This document shows, one piece after another, positions 48,176-60,294 of a stretch of DNA of 64,000 nucleotides. A model generated the notes under the pieces. It searched no databases, was not told the DNA's origin, and saw only the letters and a list, made by a program, of their open reading frames with translations. The position numbers were made by a program, and so were the translations under genes. The stretch is from Gerris lacustris (lineage: Eukaryota; Arthropoda; Insecta; Hemiptera; Gerridae): assembly GCA_951217055.1 (NCBI GenBank), contig OX578278.1, positions 44,653,574 through 44,717,573 on the forward strand, written 5' to 3'. How positions within the stretch are numbered: the stretch's first letter is position 1; the number at the start of each line of letters is the position of its first letter.

Positions 48176-48865
48176 AGGGTCCGTAGGCAAAACCAAGGAC
48201 CTTTACATTTTCCTGCGTGTGTCTGTCCCCGTCCGTCCGTCGCCTGCTCTCACGGCTACACCTTTCGTCCGATGACTTTGAAATTTGGCATGTATATGTC
48301 TTGTACCTACCCACAAATGTTAAAAATATAGCGACAAAAAAAAAAAATAAATAAATAAAAAAATAAAAAATATTAGGGTAAAAAAACTTAAGGGTTAAAA
48401 ATTGTTTATTTTTTTCGTCACAACGAGGGGTATCAAATGAAAGGGTACGTCGAGCTGATTACAAAAATATATAATTCTTTGGTTATAACTTTGATAGGGC
48501 GAGCGTAGGCAAGTTTGAAGTGGGTGTGAAACGTGCCCCCCCCCCCCTCTATCTCGCTTATGTGAAGTGCAAAAAATCTGAGAAATTCCTGAACATTTTT
48601 CGACCAAAAGTAAAGATACCACTTTTTGGAAATTTCGAAAAAAAAAAGTTATTGATAAAATTAGTTTTTTTATAATTATGGTCTTTTCGATGTATTTATA
48701 TGGTTGTAGTCCGGTTCAGTGGCAAAACAATACTTTATCAGAAGTTTATTTATGTGTTTTGAGAATATGAGACCCATAGGATAGTTCAAAATAAGCTTTT
48801 TAGCATTTTAAAAAACTCCATCAATAGGGTACTACTTAAACTATACAGTGTGGCCTGCGGACCCT
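48176..48865 (+). mobile_element. Family E element, copy 1 (690 bp)
   Basis: The left end AGGGTCCGTAGGCAAAAC and right end (inverse AGGGTCCGCAGGCCACAC) are terminal inverted repeats. GTGTGTCTGTCCCCGTCCGT, CACGGCTACACCTTTCGTCC and GAAATTTGGCATGTATATGT follow the left end. A copy interrupted by another insert lies at 61670-62888. Just outside the right end there is a GTGTGTTGACTAGCACAC hairpin that is conserved in both copies, so the true boundary may be further out. No coding frame. Confidence 0.75.
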
Positions 48866-50694
48866 CGCTGTGTGTTGACTAGCACACACTTGACCTGTTT
48901 ATTTAATAAGAAAATTTATCTGTTTAGTAACAAAAAAAGAAAATTGAGTTTGCAATTTAATGTTGTGATTGTTCATATAAAACTAAATGATAGAAGTACG
49001 GTAAACCTTAATTAATTTTTTATTCTTCTTTGTTGAGATTCATTTTACTCTTCAGAGTTTCTAAACCCTGTTTCCTTTTTTTTAATACCCTATGTTTCTT
49101 GATTTACAACGGCTGAGATGAAGTTATGATGAGAAAATAATAAAATCTGGGTTGAGGCTTGGAGTGCATTATGTAATTTAGAAGCAATTTGTAGGGAATT
49201 TCTGAGGGCCATATATCACCACTCAGGTGAGGTCTATCCCCCTCATTCTGATTCAGTTAAATTATTAATAACAAGTAAGACCAGGTATTTCCCTGATGAA
49301 TACCAAAGCTTCGCTGAAACTAGCCCCCTAAGCTAATGCCGAATACCTCCCCCCGCACCCACAGATACAGTAAGTAAAATACAAACTCCCCCAAACCAAC
49401 TGTAATTTGCCGAATACCAGAATTATTAATTAATTTAGGAAATAGCAAACGATCCGCAATATTTGTGTTTATTACTCTGCTAATATATTATCAAAGTTTT
49501 GTAATTAATTTGGGTTTTTGTGATTAATGGAAATTGAATTTCAAATAGCCACAAAGACAAACATGTTGGAAATTTCAAATATAGCCTTTTTATTAAACAA
49601 TTTAACTTGGTTTAAAGGGATTTTGATTCCCACTTACGTGGAACAGCTTAATTAAACAACAAGGCTGAATTTAATTAGAAAACTAAAATTAGCTTTCAAA
49701 GCTGTAATAATATAGACTGAATTCTGAATGCTCTTCTCTTAGAACCCACAAATCAAATCAACCTTATTGCGTTTTGCCTGCAATTTAGCTAGCTTTGCCT
49801 TATTTAACCTAGAATAGATTAGCGTGTGTGTGTGTGTAAAACGTTTGTACTCCACGTGCCAAGTATATGCTTTAGGTTTAGCTGAATCTCATCAGGGAAG
49901 TAATATGAAACGAAACTGTTTATACAACGAAATGAGACAAGCTCCTAGCCCCCCGAAATGCAATAAAACAACTGTCAACATACAAAGTGTATTACAGGAG
50001 AAAACTCTCCATTTAATTTGAAAATTAATTGATTCTCAACGTAGTCACACTCTTATACTGTTCAAATTGCAAATCCGGTAGTCGTGGCTGACTCAATGGA
50101 TCGATATATTTATTTAGGTAGATTATATATAACTAATAATAAACTTTAAAACTACTTGGTATCTGATTTCTTACTCTTTTTTACTCAAACGTTTTGGAGC
50201 TAACAACATAAACTACTAAATCTATTTTTATGTTTGATGACTCTCTTCATAGAACTTGTCTACTATTGATTTGTAACATTAATTATGGAAACATCGATAC
50301 ACACTGAATTTAATTATCCAAGAGGAAAAGTAAGCTTTATTATTATGCGAGATTTGATGGACGATTTTGTTTGCATTCCGTTAATTAGATTTTGATATTG
50401 AGTGTTAATATTGATTCTAATCGTCCAAATTATTTTACATAGCATTTACTCATTCTGCATTTATGAACCAACTTTAATGATAATGGTACATTAATGATTT
50501 TAATTGGTTCGCACTATTACCGTAAAAAGTATGTTAAACGCATATACACGGTTTAATTTATGTCATGATAATTTAAAATTGGACCGATTTAATTGATATT
50601 GTTAAACTAAAACTTTTCTCTATCAACGCTAATATTTTAAAATATATCTCCTTATAATTTATTTTATACTCGTAAGTCCATTCTTCTAGTGATG
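48866..50694. other. Low-repeat DNA, no gene recognised
   Basis: AT-rich with TTAATT-type motifs and a short (GT)n at about 49823-49838. Open frames are short and without family motifs. Confidence 0.5.
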
Positions 50695-50723
50695 ATAGTG
50701 AGGAAGTTTTGTGCCACACTTTC
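50695..50723 (-). repeat. Family B terminal repeat next to family L
   Basis: The minus strand reads GTGTGGCACAAAACTTCCTC, similar to the end at 40324. It stands in the same relation to family L (50868-51165) as the family B end does at 40324, but the rest of family B was not recognised on its far side. Confidence 0.5.
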
Positions 50724-50867
50724 TTAGTAGACTAGTTTTTATATAAAACTAATTGCTTGCTAAAATAAATGAAATAAAGTGGGAATAAGACAGAATTATA
50801 CTTTTATTTCCATATTTTTAAATAATGAAAATTCTTTGATATTATAAAGAAGTATTTTTCTTTTGCA

Positions 50868-51165
50868 GATGAGATTTTCTTATACTGTACAAAGAGAGGA
50901 AAGTTTTTAGTTAAGAAAAGCTGGTTTGGGCTGTGTAGCCCTTATCTCGGATAGTTAGACCGTAAAAATATGAGAAATTGGATTCAACAAGAGAATAATG
51001 AAAGTATGAAAATATTCCTTGCTTTTTTTTATCCTTTCTTCTTCTTCATCCTCATTTTTTATATCTTACTTTTTTATGGTAAAAACAACTTTTTTTCAGT
51101 TTGTTAAACAACTAAAAGATGTAAACAAGTTGAGAGAAAATTTTGAACAAAATATGATTAAAAAA
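50868..51165 (-). repeat. Family L, copy 2
   Basis: Inverse of 39985-40312. It contains AGCCCTTATCTCGGATAGTT and TGGATTCAACAAGAGAATAA. About 300 bases align with modest divergence. Confidence 0.7.
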
Positions 51166-51553
51166 TTGCATTAAATGTATAAACATGTTTTCTTCAATTT
51201 TTATTTAGGTTTTTTTTTTTTTTTTTTTTACAAATTAGTAATTGGTAAGCTTATCATTTTTTCTTCTTATTCGAGAATAAATTATAATACACTTTTCCTA
51301 ACTAAAGATTTTGAAAATTTTAAACATATATATAGTAGTAACTTTATAACATCACAGCATGCGTCAAATCCGGTAGTTCTGATTTTTTGCAGACTTGTTT
51401 ATGATGTTGGCCTAATGAATAATTTAAGTTTGTGCACTCGAGCGCCGAACGCAACTTTGTCAAAAATCGAAAAAAACCTCGAAAAAATCGTCATTTTTTC
51501 AAATTTTGGCGATTATAACCCTAAAGGACTAGTTTTTGAAAAAACTTTTTTAG

Positions 51554-51647
51554 GGCGTTTTTAAAGTAGACTAAATTTGCTACAATATGATACTAGAATT
51601 GTCTGTGTAGACTCAATAGTTTCCGAGATTAAGCCTTTCAAAGTTTA
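51554..51647. repeat. Left arm of a 94-bp inverted repeat
   Basis: Matches 51836-51929 inverted with about three differences. It starts GGCGTTTTTAAAGTAGAC and ends GCCTTTCAAAGTTTA. A 129-codon frame just upstream is incidental. Confidence 0.85.
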
Positions 51648-51835
51648 TAATTATTTGCGAACTTTAATCCTGCCTTCCTGCAGCTGCACGTGTTCCCACA
51701 ACCCTTTGTGCATCCGCAAGAAATCATCCGCAAGAGGTGTTGTGGGCCTGCATCTCTGGGCATCATTTTGGGGTTGAGGCCTTGTGGCTTGAATATCTAA
51801 AATATTGCAAAAAATTTGAAGTTCGAAAAAAATGA
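51648..51835. other. Spacer of the 94-bp inverted repeat
   Basis: 188 bases, GC-richer than the arms, with CTGCAGCTGCACG and CATCCGCAAGAAATCATCCG, the latter a tandem duplication of ATCCGCAAGA. No supported frame. Confidence 0.6.
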
Positions 51836-51929
51836 TAAACTTTGAAAGGCTTAATCTCGGAAACTATTGAGTCTATAGAGACAATTCTCGTATCATATTG
51901 TAGCAAATTTAGTCTACTTTAAAAACGCC
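51836..51929. repeat. Right arm of the 94-bp inverted repeat
   Basis: Inverted copy of 51554-51647. Arms of this type also resemble the second unit at 21590-21665, so a dispersed foldback family is likely. Confidence 0.85.
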
Positions 51930-52057
51930 TAATGTAATTTTATTGATATATTGCATTCTATATTTTTTTACTAATAAATAAAGATTATTTCTATACTAAA
52001 AAAAATAAGAAATAAAAAAATTTAAATAATAAACAATCTTAATTTTTTTTTAAATAT

Positions 52058-52125
52058 TGGGTCTGACAGACCCAACCCGTGCACTGGTGTGATTTTTTTT
52101 CACCCGTGCACTGCAGGGTTAATAA
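52058..52125. repeat. piggyBac-like terminus with TTAA
   Basis: TTGGGTCTGACAGACCCAA is a hairpin, followed by CCCGTGCACTGG and again by CCCGTGCACTGCAGGG and TTAA. An end reading CCCTGCAG directly inside TTAA, with an inner inverted motif, is compatible with piggyBac-type elements. The opposite end was not located. Confidence 0.4.
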
Positions 52126-52579
52126 AACTTCATAGACACCATCTAATGCACAATTGAAACAGGCAAGCAAAATTTCAATTTGATACATGCTGTAGTTTGT
52201 TTATAGCAAAGAAATACATTTTATAATAATTGAAAAGGAGATTGTGTGGTTAAGTTAGTGGAATAGTAAGAATGCGGGGGTGGTTCCCTTACTACTAGCC
52301 GCTGTACTACTACCAGACCCATTATCTATCAACTCATCATGATTCATGATTACATATCTATTTTTTCAATATTCAATACATATTTATTACTATAAGCTCG
52401 CTTCAATGATAGAGCCACGCCATGCCTAGTTTATAATTTATAAAGTTTTGAAACTTTGTGAAAACACTCGTAAGGGGTGTAATAGTAAGAAACAGTAAAG
52501 TTCCCCCCTCTCGGGGGGGGGGGAGGGGGGTCATCCTTAAAGTCCAAAATTTATTTTATCACTTTTTACGCAAAACGGT

Positions 52580-52990
52580 TTTTTTTTAAAGAGAAGTGTT
52601 ATTTTTCACATAATTCTGCACGAAAAAGGTCCTATGCAAGTTTCAAGTGAGTCATACCGTTTTCGAGATATTGTAGTTGGAAAAAGATAAAATATCCATT
52701 ACTGTATTTACCAACATATTTTAAAAGCAACTCTTCTGATTTTAATGAAATTGCGATGGTAGGTCATAATTTGTCCATTGTTGATCCCATATAAGTTTAA
52801 ACCTTCTTATATCTTCCACATGCGCACAAACATACATTTATTTACACCTGTATCTTCAAAAGTACTCAACTGATTATTATGAAATTTGGAGGGTTGGTCG
52901 AAAGTAGCCTGCAGATAGCCCCAAATTAATTTCAACCGTCTGCGTAGTTGATGTAGCGTATCTGGGGCATCATGTATAGAAATGAAAAAA
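52580..52990 (-). repeat. Family B, interior copy
   Basis: On the minus strand it contains GGCTACTTTCGACCAACCCT, TTTTGAAGATACAGGTGTAA and ATGGGATCAACAATGG. These align in order with the interior of 40324-40946 and 54485-54870. The terminal repeats are missing. Confidence 0.65.
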
Positions 52991-52999
52991 ACTGGCACA

Positions 53000-54484
53000 T
53001 ATAATGAAAGTATTTTCTCTAGATTGATAAAAACATCACCATATTGGTATAAAATTAAAGCTAAATTTTTACTCTTTACGACTATATTAAGATTTATTTT
53101 ATTTTTATTTTTTTTTAATTTTTTTTCTTGCCCTAAATGTTTAAATTAACGTTGTATATATGTCATACGATATCTCAAAAGTATCCAATTTTTAATTTTT
53201 TAACAAAGCCTCCTAACCTTCTTTTTAGTTATTAAATTATAATTTTTTAAAGTTCTCCCGTTTTTATGCTTTTTTATTTGTAGCCGGCACTCATAAAAAT
53301 GAAATAATTTGCTTAATTAAACATATTTTCAATTATTTGCTATGAATACATTAGTTTAATCATTAAATTACATCTATATATAATATAATAATATCAAAAT
53401 ATATATACATATATATAGTATATATGATTTTTCGTGAAAATGTTATTCTTTATAAAAATAAGTATTTTATATTCTAAGATAATTTTTGATATAAAAAATT
53501 TGAAAAACGGATGAAAAAAATCCATGAAATTGAAGCAGGAGGCCTAGGTCATTTGGCATGGAATGGCCCATAAGTGTACCAATCCTGTTTAAAAGTTTAC
53601 CCACACCCGTACCCACAAGTTTTATATCCTTTAGTATAAGTATTTACATAATCTATATCTAGTAAAGTGTATTTTTAAAAAACATTTCCATGTGAAAATA
53701 CAACATAAAAAAATTAATATTCATGACTTTATAAAAAAGTGTTAGGGTGCTCTATGGAAGCAGAGAGCACCCCATGTGAACTGATGTAACCAAAAAATAA
53801 TTACTTGTTCTTTGGAACTCTTCTTTGGAAGCTCTTGAAAATACCGTATATATATTATACATAATATGTAGCAGGGTCATCCAACCTCCTTCTCCTTAAA
53901 ATATTCTACATCTTCCCTTACATACATTATAATTAATGATAAAAAAACACGAAAAGAACTCAAAGGAAACTGGAAATGTTTTTTCTATCCCTATTTTATA
54001 TAAACTTGGTAGAGTTAAGGGACTCCTTTTTACAATTTTTTGTTACCATTACAGTCCTTACTTGTTATTTTTAATTTATCCCTTTAACTTTTAAATAAGG
54101 GTCCTTATATTTTTCTCTCTCTGTGATAATTATTTTAACATATATCATGATATAATTTGAATATATTTAAAAGTAAATAGTGAATATATTTTTTCAAGAA
54201 AAAATTTAAACTGAGGAAATTTTAATTCTATAAATTATATATTTTTTTTAAATTTACTAAATTGAATGAACTCTAAACTACAGTGAATGTAAAATATTTC
54301 CCCTAGATTTTTTAAATATAATTGAAAATTTGAAAACGTTTAATCCTATCACGTACTTCATTGCTGTTATGCTTTTACAACCAATTATTATAACATTTAT
54401 TAAATTGTTTGCCTAAAATCTATAAAAAAAGGGGTTTGTTTATTTACAAAAATAAATGCACCAATTTAGGAATATTTAATCTGA
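53000..54484. other. AT-rich DNA with one small hairpin
   Basis: GGGTGCTCT at 53745 is inverted at 53764 (AGAGCACCC) with a 10-base loop. TATATA-rich tracts lie at 53385-53420. No frames of note. Confidence 0.5.
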
Positions 54485-54870
54485 GGCTATCTACAGGCTA
54501 CATTCAACAAACCATCGAAATCTCTTAAAAATCCAATGACTACTTGTGAAGATATGGGTGTAAATAAATAATTATGTTTGTGGAAATGCATGTGGAAGAG
54601 AAACAAATATACGCAGAAGGTTAAAACTTATACGCGACCAACAATGGTCTAATTATAACCTAACATCCAAATTTCATTAAAACGATTAGTTTTTAAGATG
54701 TGTTGTTTGAAAAAATTGTACGTCAGACTGCCTGAAAGACACAAGACCAAAAATGTTCCCTAATGTCTGAAACGGATATCTGTCTAGTAATTTTTGATTT
54801 CGCCGACATAAGCATTTTTTATTCTTTAAAACGATCACATAGCTCCTTTGGTAAGCCCGAAATAATTAGA
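54485..54870 (+). repeat. Family B, interior copy
   Basis: It contains ACAAACCATCGAAATCTC, GAAGATATGGGTGTAAATAA, GCGACCAACAATGGTC and ATGTCTGAAACGGATATCTG, in the order of the copy at 40324-40946. The ends are not clear. Confidence 0.65.
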
Positions 54871-56391
54871 TTAAAAAAGGGAATTATTATTATTTATTAA
54901 ATAAAAATAAATACTATTACACTCATAAGTTAAAAAGATAAGCAAACAATATTAAAATGGTTTAAAAATATTTAATTAAATAAAAAAAAATAAATTAGAT
55001 ATTATATTTACATTACAAAAAATATAAGGGAAATTAAATTAATATAAAAAATAACTATTCCATAACATGTCTAAAGGAACATGATAAGCAATCGACAGTC
55101 TAATAAGCAGGTTGGATTTTATTTTTGTTCGTTTCTATTAATCAAAAGATTTCAATAAGGATATAAGCATTAGTATGTTTAGTCCCTAGTCTTTAGATCT
55201 TATTCAGTCCCTTGTGTATATGAACGCAGCCAATTATATTTTCTTGTGAATCGATTAGGAAGGGGAGAGAGGTTTCTTTTAAGGAGGCTATAAGCTTCTT
55301 AACCATACTTCTATTCAATAATCCATTCTAATGGTGCTGTCATGGAGCAGTTATGTTTGCTAGTAGTACTCTTGAAATATCGTTATATACCTAATCCATA
55401 TTTGTGTGCACTAATTAGTAGCAAAATTGAAGAGTAGGCAGCTCTAGTCATGTTTTACAGATAATGCTTAGTTAATGAATATCAATTCGAGAACAACAAG
55501 ATTTTAATGAGGAAAGACTTAGGAGAAATCAGTGTATATTGGTAAAGCTCATTAAAACTAAACATAGATAGAAGCTTTGATGGTTTTGCTGACATTTGAT
55601 TCTTATAGGTCTTCCAATTTAATTTAATTAAAATTAACAACTTTTGCCTCTCTTATTGGCAGAGTACCATCGCTTCTTCATCCTTTTTGTATTGATCTAA
55701 TCCCCAACAAAAACTTAAACCGTGAAAAAAAGGGCCAAGTTCCAGATCCCCTCCTAAAAAAATCAGTTTATCAAAGTAGTAATATCTACAACGTGGCCAA
55801 GTCTGTGATACTTTTTCTCTAATTAGAATTTTTAATTACTTGTACAAAAACTTGATTTTCTTATTTTAGCTATTAAGTCATTTATTTTATTTTCTTATTT
55901 TTTTACGCACTATTTGGAATTCTGAACCACTTTTATTTATAACATAACTTGTTTATATTTCTTAATCCTGTTTAATAAGTTATCAATGATTTGTAGATCT
56001 TTAATTAAAATAAAAGCATAGTAACTGGCTAACTGCAGCTTCATGCAAACGTGCATATATTATTGAAAACATTCTTGATTTACCAGCTGCTTTTCTTGAA
56101 TTATCCTAATTACTTCTTTTCTTAGTTTATTAAAATATTAGCAAGATATCTTCAATACTTTTAGTTATTTGTTAGTAACAAATAGTTTATATATATATAT
56201 ATATTGTTTTATGAATTATTCATTCAGTGTTTTGTATTTTGTTTTGATTTTGTCATTGTTGTTATAGATTCAGTTTGCTATTCGCTCGTTGTTATTATAC
56301 CAAAACTCCTTATTTGATTTAATAGGTAAACAATTAATTTTAGTGACTATATTATCTTATTAATTGTAACATAGTTAATAATTGAAGATGG
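54871..56391. other. No feature recognised
   Basis: AT-rich with short TATATA tracts. No supported frame or repeat. Confidence 0.55.
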
Positions 56392-56399
56392 TCTTTTAG

Positions 56400-56600
56400 C
56401 AGTGGCGTAGCTAGGGTATTGGGGCCCCCCCCGCAAAAACTATTTGGGGGCCCCTCGCCAAACAAAATTGATGAGCAAAAAAAAAAAAAAAAAACCTCTT
56501 CCGTTTAGATCTGGGGGCCCCTCGTCGTTCATTTAGGGGCCCCCTGGATCTGGGGGCCCCCCGCAATGCGGGCCCGTGCGGGCCCATAGTTACGCCACTG
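56400..56600. mobile_element. hAT-superfamily MITE, 201 bp
   Basis: Ends CAGTGGCGTAGCTAGGG and ATAGTTACGCCACTG are inverted. The flanks TCTTTTAG are identical on both sides (56392-56399 and 56601-56608), an 8-base target duplication. The interior is a GGGGGCCCC-rich foldback. This end type is widespread in animal hAT MITEs. No coding capacity. Confidence 0.9.
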
Positions 56601-56888
56601 TCTTTTAGCACTTTCATTTTTATACCGCCCGTAGATAAAATATTGTTATGCAAGGCAGCAATGTAAACATTTCTGACTCATGTATTCATTGCATTTTTAT
56701 AGCCTGTCCTCGCCTCCGGCTCGTAGGCTAACTTAATTACTCGTCAGTAAAATTCCATTTTGCTGCCTAGTTACATAAATAACTATTTTAGAGGTTTAAG
56801 AACAAACATAACTTTTTAAAAAGAATGATTTTTTTTGCAAAAAACCAAAAATAATAAAATGTATTCTCTTGGATTTCTATTTTGGGAC

Positions 56889-56892
<4 letters not shown>

Positions 56893-56968
<76 letters not shown>
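56893..56968. repeat. (TA)n microsatellite
   Basis: About 76 bases of uninterrupted TA repeats. Confidence 0.95.
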
Positions 56969-56974
<6 letters not shown>

Positions 56975-57124
56975 TTAAGGAAGATATAATATTAAGCTTA
57001 ATCGATCCATCAAACTCGAACAAACCATTCTCATATTCATATTAAGGAAGAATTTAAATTCAATTCTGTCTAATTTAATTTGTTGATTATTAAACATGTT
57101 AACTAGTGTTCAGCAGGTAACTGT
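56969..57124. other. No feature recognised
   Basis: AT-rich; contains a TTCTCATATTCATATTAAGG stretch repeated loosely. Nothing more. Confidence 0.5.
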
Positions 57125-57300
57125 TTGCTTTTTCGTTTAGTCCCCAAATTTAGAGCTAAACTGCATTTCTTGATTACGCCTTGGGGTATGATTTTTTTGA
57201 ACATGAAGGTATTGGTATGCCAAATCTCAGCAAATTCGACAGAGTAGTTTAGTCAAACAATCGCCAACAGAAGGCAGACAGCAAAATATTAAAAATAATT
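57125..57300 (-). repeat. Family A-like fragment
   Basis: On the minus strand, GTCGAATTTGCTGAGATTTG precedes GGCATACC and ATGTTCAAAAAAATCATACC, followed by AGTTTAGCTCTAAATTTGGG. This matches the middle of family A (14200-14270). Confidence 0.55.
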
Positions 57301-57978
57301 TAAATAATTTATACAAACGAGTAAATCCATCTTTCCCATTTCTTCACCACATGAATACTTTCTCTTTATAAATACCTATTATAAATTTGAAAAAGTAAAT
57401 AAAATATGACGCTTTATTATAAGGCTTGAATAATTTTTTTAAATTATCTCTTTTATTATATTTTTAATATGGTATATTACATTTTAAAAATACAAAAAAG
57501 AACTTAAGGGTGTTTTAATTTACTTTCTTTATTTTTATTTTAATTGGCTTGCAAACTTGTTGAAGACAAGAAAAATATATATAATTATACCGATATAAAT
57601 AAATAAACTGACTAGAATACACCAAATGCGTGTACATAAGGGTCTGTGGGTGTGTTGGTGTATTTATTATTTTCATGATATAAAATGATTACATGCTTCG
57701 GTTTTCATTTGCATCAAAGAATCTTTCACTTTTGACTTTATCATCAAATATATGCTTTTCTGTATTAAAACTCTATGGTAATCATTAATTTATTATTTAT
57801 TTAAAAGCAAAAGTCCATTATCTTATTAAAATCACCCTTCAATTAAATTTTATGATATATATTAGTACAAAGAATTTCTCTCCAAGTTTCCCCTTTTCCT
57901 TTACATTTACCCCTAACTTAACCCTCCCCCGAAGATGGAGAGGTAAATGTATTAAAGAAAGGATACTTCTACTGCTAA
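57301..57978. other. No feature recognised
   Basis: AT-rich, no supported frame or repeat. Confidence 0.55.
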
Positions 57979-57985
57979 TATATAC

Positions 57986-58071
<86 letters not shown>

Positions 58072-58072
58072 A
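57979..58072. repeat. (TA)n followed by (TG)n microsatellite
   Basis: About 66 bases of TA repeats with CA interruptions run into 28 bases of TG repeats. Confidence 0.95.
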
Positions 58073-58857
58073 GGATTATATATATTATTTTATCGGCCAT
58101 CAGGCAAATTGGAATCTGGTCCATTTAGTTAAATGACCATGTTTATCATTTTCACTTGATTTCCTTCCATCTCTTTTCCTTTTTTCCTCTTTACATTTAT
58201 TTCTTCCATTATACATTTTTTAAATTAGAAGTAGTGAGATAAAATTTATTTTACTAACCATCCCATAAAAAGTATTTAAAGATGGTTAGACTTGTGAAAT
58301 GTTTTTACCTTTTATTTTATTTTATTTTTTTTATTTTATTATTTTTTTTTTTATTATTCAGATAAAAAAATATAATAATACAATAAAGTGATACATGAGT
58401 TTTCTGAATTACTCCTCCAAAAAAGCTGGAAGCTTGAGCTTGGAGGAGGAGTTAGTCAGTATCTACAGAAACTTATAATAGTTATAGTTAATTCGCTAAG
58501 TAAAAACAAAAAATATATTAGAATACAATAATATAATATGCATAACTAATAAATAATAATAATATAACTACATATTTTTCCTACAACTACATAGTTTTAA
58601 ATTCAGTTTAATTACTATCTAATCATATTACTATTTTAATATTTAAATTTTATTTTTATGTTACTATTTTGTTGTTAGTGTGAAAAGTTGTTTAAGTTTA
58701 CATCATGTTACTATTTATTAATTTATATTTTTATTCATTTTTTATTTTATTTTTCTGTTTCATATGTTATTTGTGAAAAGATTGTCATTTATTTATTTAT
58801 TCCCCTTGAATCATTTTATAGTACATAGTTTTAAGGGATTATTTAAATTGATGGAAA
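58073..58857. other. No feature recognised
   Basis: Very AT-rich with a T-rich tract at 58310-58360 and a small inverted pair (GAGGAG around 58440). Nothing supported. Confidence 0.55.
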
Positions 58858-59362
58858 TTATCGAAGCTTATTATCAAATGGTCTTTTATTTTGTAGTTTG
58901 GCTAATTTTTCTTTATTCCTGATAGAGTGCACTAAGCCTTGGGTAACCCAAGGCTCAATTTTTTTAAATTTAGATTTTTTCTGTGTTTCCTTTATACGGG
59001 ATGAGGCTTGAATACAATCGTCTATTATTTTGTTAAATTTATTTGCAGATATATTAGCGTCTTTCTCAGATATGACAGTGTCCCAATTTATATTTGCTAT
59101 TTTCTTTTTAAGTTCATCTTGATCTATTATTTTAAACTGTGAAATTATATCATTTTCTCTATGTTTTCCATATTTATAGTACATAATAACGGTTTTATGA
59201 TCCGTCACAAGTGATTTCCAATTTATTACGTTGTAATAATTTTTCTTGGCTAATATTCTTGAAACAAACAGATGATCTAAACAAGTTTGAGTATTATCGG
59301 AAATTCTAGTAGGTGAGTTGATACAACTCCACATATTAAAACTTGCCATAATGAAATAATTA
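58858..59362 (-). pseudogene. Non-LTR retrotransposon endonuclease fragment
   Basis: On the minus strand about 170 codons are open. After MASFNMWSCINSPTRI come TCLDHLFVSRI and VTDHKTVIMYY, the order found at the C-terminal half of the apurinic-like endonuclease of Jockey/CR1-type elements (SPTR, then C-DHIF, then SDH). A linker region follows with WVTQGLVHSIRNKEKLAK, similar to the W(I)T-G(L)-SI(R)-K-L stretch before reverse transcriptase. The first half of the endonuclease is replaced by a Helitron-like end, and reverse transcriptase is not found downstream. It is therefore a truncated, dead fragment, though its frame is intact. Confidence 0.8.
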
Positions 59363-59397
59363 CTATCTGAAGTTCCCGGCGTTGCCCGGTTTTTTAC
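59363..59397 (-). mobile_element. Helitron-like terminus, degraded
   Basis: The minus strand reads CCGGGCAACGCCGGGAACTT and then CAGATAG before T. A GC-rich hairpin 10 or so bases before the end resembles a Helitron 3' terminus, with ATAG in place of CTAG. It abuts the endonuclease frame exactly where similarity starts, as if it had inserted there. Confidence 0.45.
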
Positions 59398-60294
59398 AAA
59401 AATCAAAATATTACTGAATAAAATTTAAAAATATACCAAAAAGAAAGTAGATTTATATAAACAGACACAGAATATTGGAAAATAAATATAAAAATATATT
59501 GAACATTGCTATGCTGTAAGAAAATAGTATTAAAATTAAATATATCGTGTATGTGTTATATACATCTGTTTGTGTTGTATCAAAGTCCTAGTTGTTTGAT
59601 TGTCTTGCTTATTTTCTCTTTCCCATACTTTATTTCTATGATTTTAGGAATGGACATCAATCCTCAAAGAATTTTAAGCTTACTTTACCACTCCTTTTCC
59701 AGCTCTAAAATTTTAAAATTCGTAGCCTCTTTTCCTTCCCCCCCTTTTTTTACCCCCAGGATTTGATATCGAAAAAATCTTGTTTATATTCTGAGAAGTA
59801 GCCTGGTATTAAACTTTCTAGTAAGAATGGTTTGGGCAGGGCTTAATCACCTTCTTTTTTCCCCCCCCCCCTTTGATTAAACCGAGATATTATTTAGTAA
59901 GTACTTGACTTATGTGACCGCCATTTTGAATTAAAAAGTCAGATTGCAAGTTCTCCTTTATAGATGATGTTTAATGTCTATGTCATAACCAAACGATTTG
60001 GGGGATATTTATTTTAAAAAAATTTAAAAAAATTTATAGAAAATATCCTCCATCTTGAATCAAAATATCCTTTCATAGTGAAGGTCTACAGTCTTCATCA
60101 TTGAAGCAAGTTTTGTTGTAACATTCGTGATTCCAGAATTAACAGATTCCTAAATAGAGAAAAGGTGATTACGTGGAATTTGGCCTTTAAGTAGCATATA
60201 AATGGTCACCTTCTGAAGATGAGTGAGTATTGGGGAATAAATTATGTCAGTAATTTTACCAGGAAGATGACAAACATCTGGGCTAATTAGTAGA
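59398..60294. other. No feature recognised
   Basis: It contains a C10 run near 59862-59871 and GTGACCGCCATTTTGAATTA, a phrase common in element tails. The missing half of the endonuclease was not found here. Confidence 0.5.
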
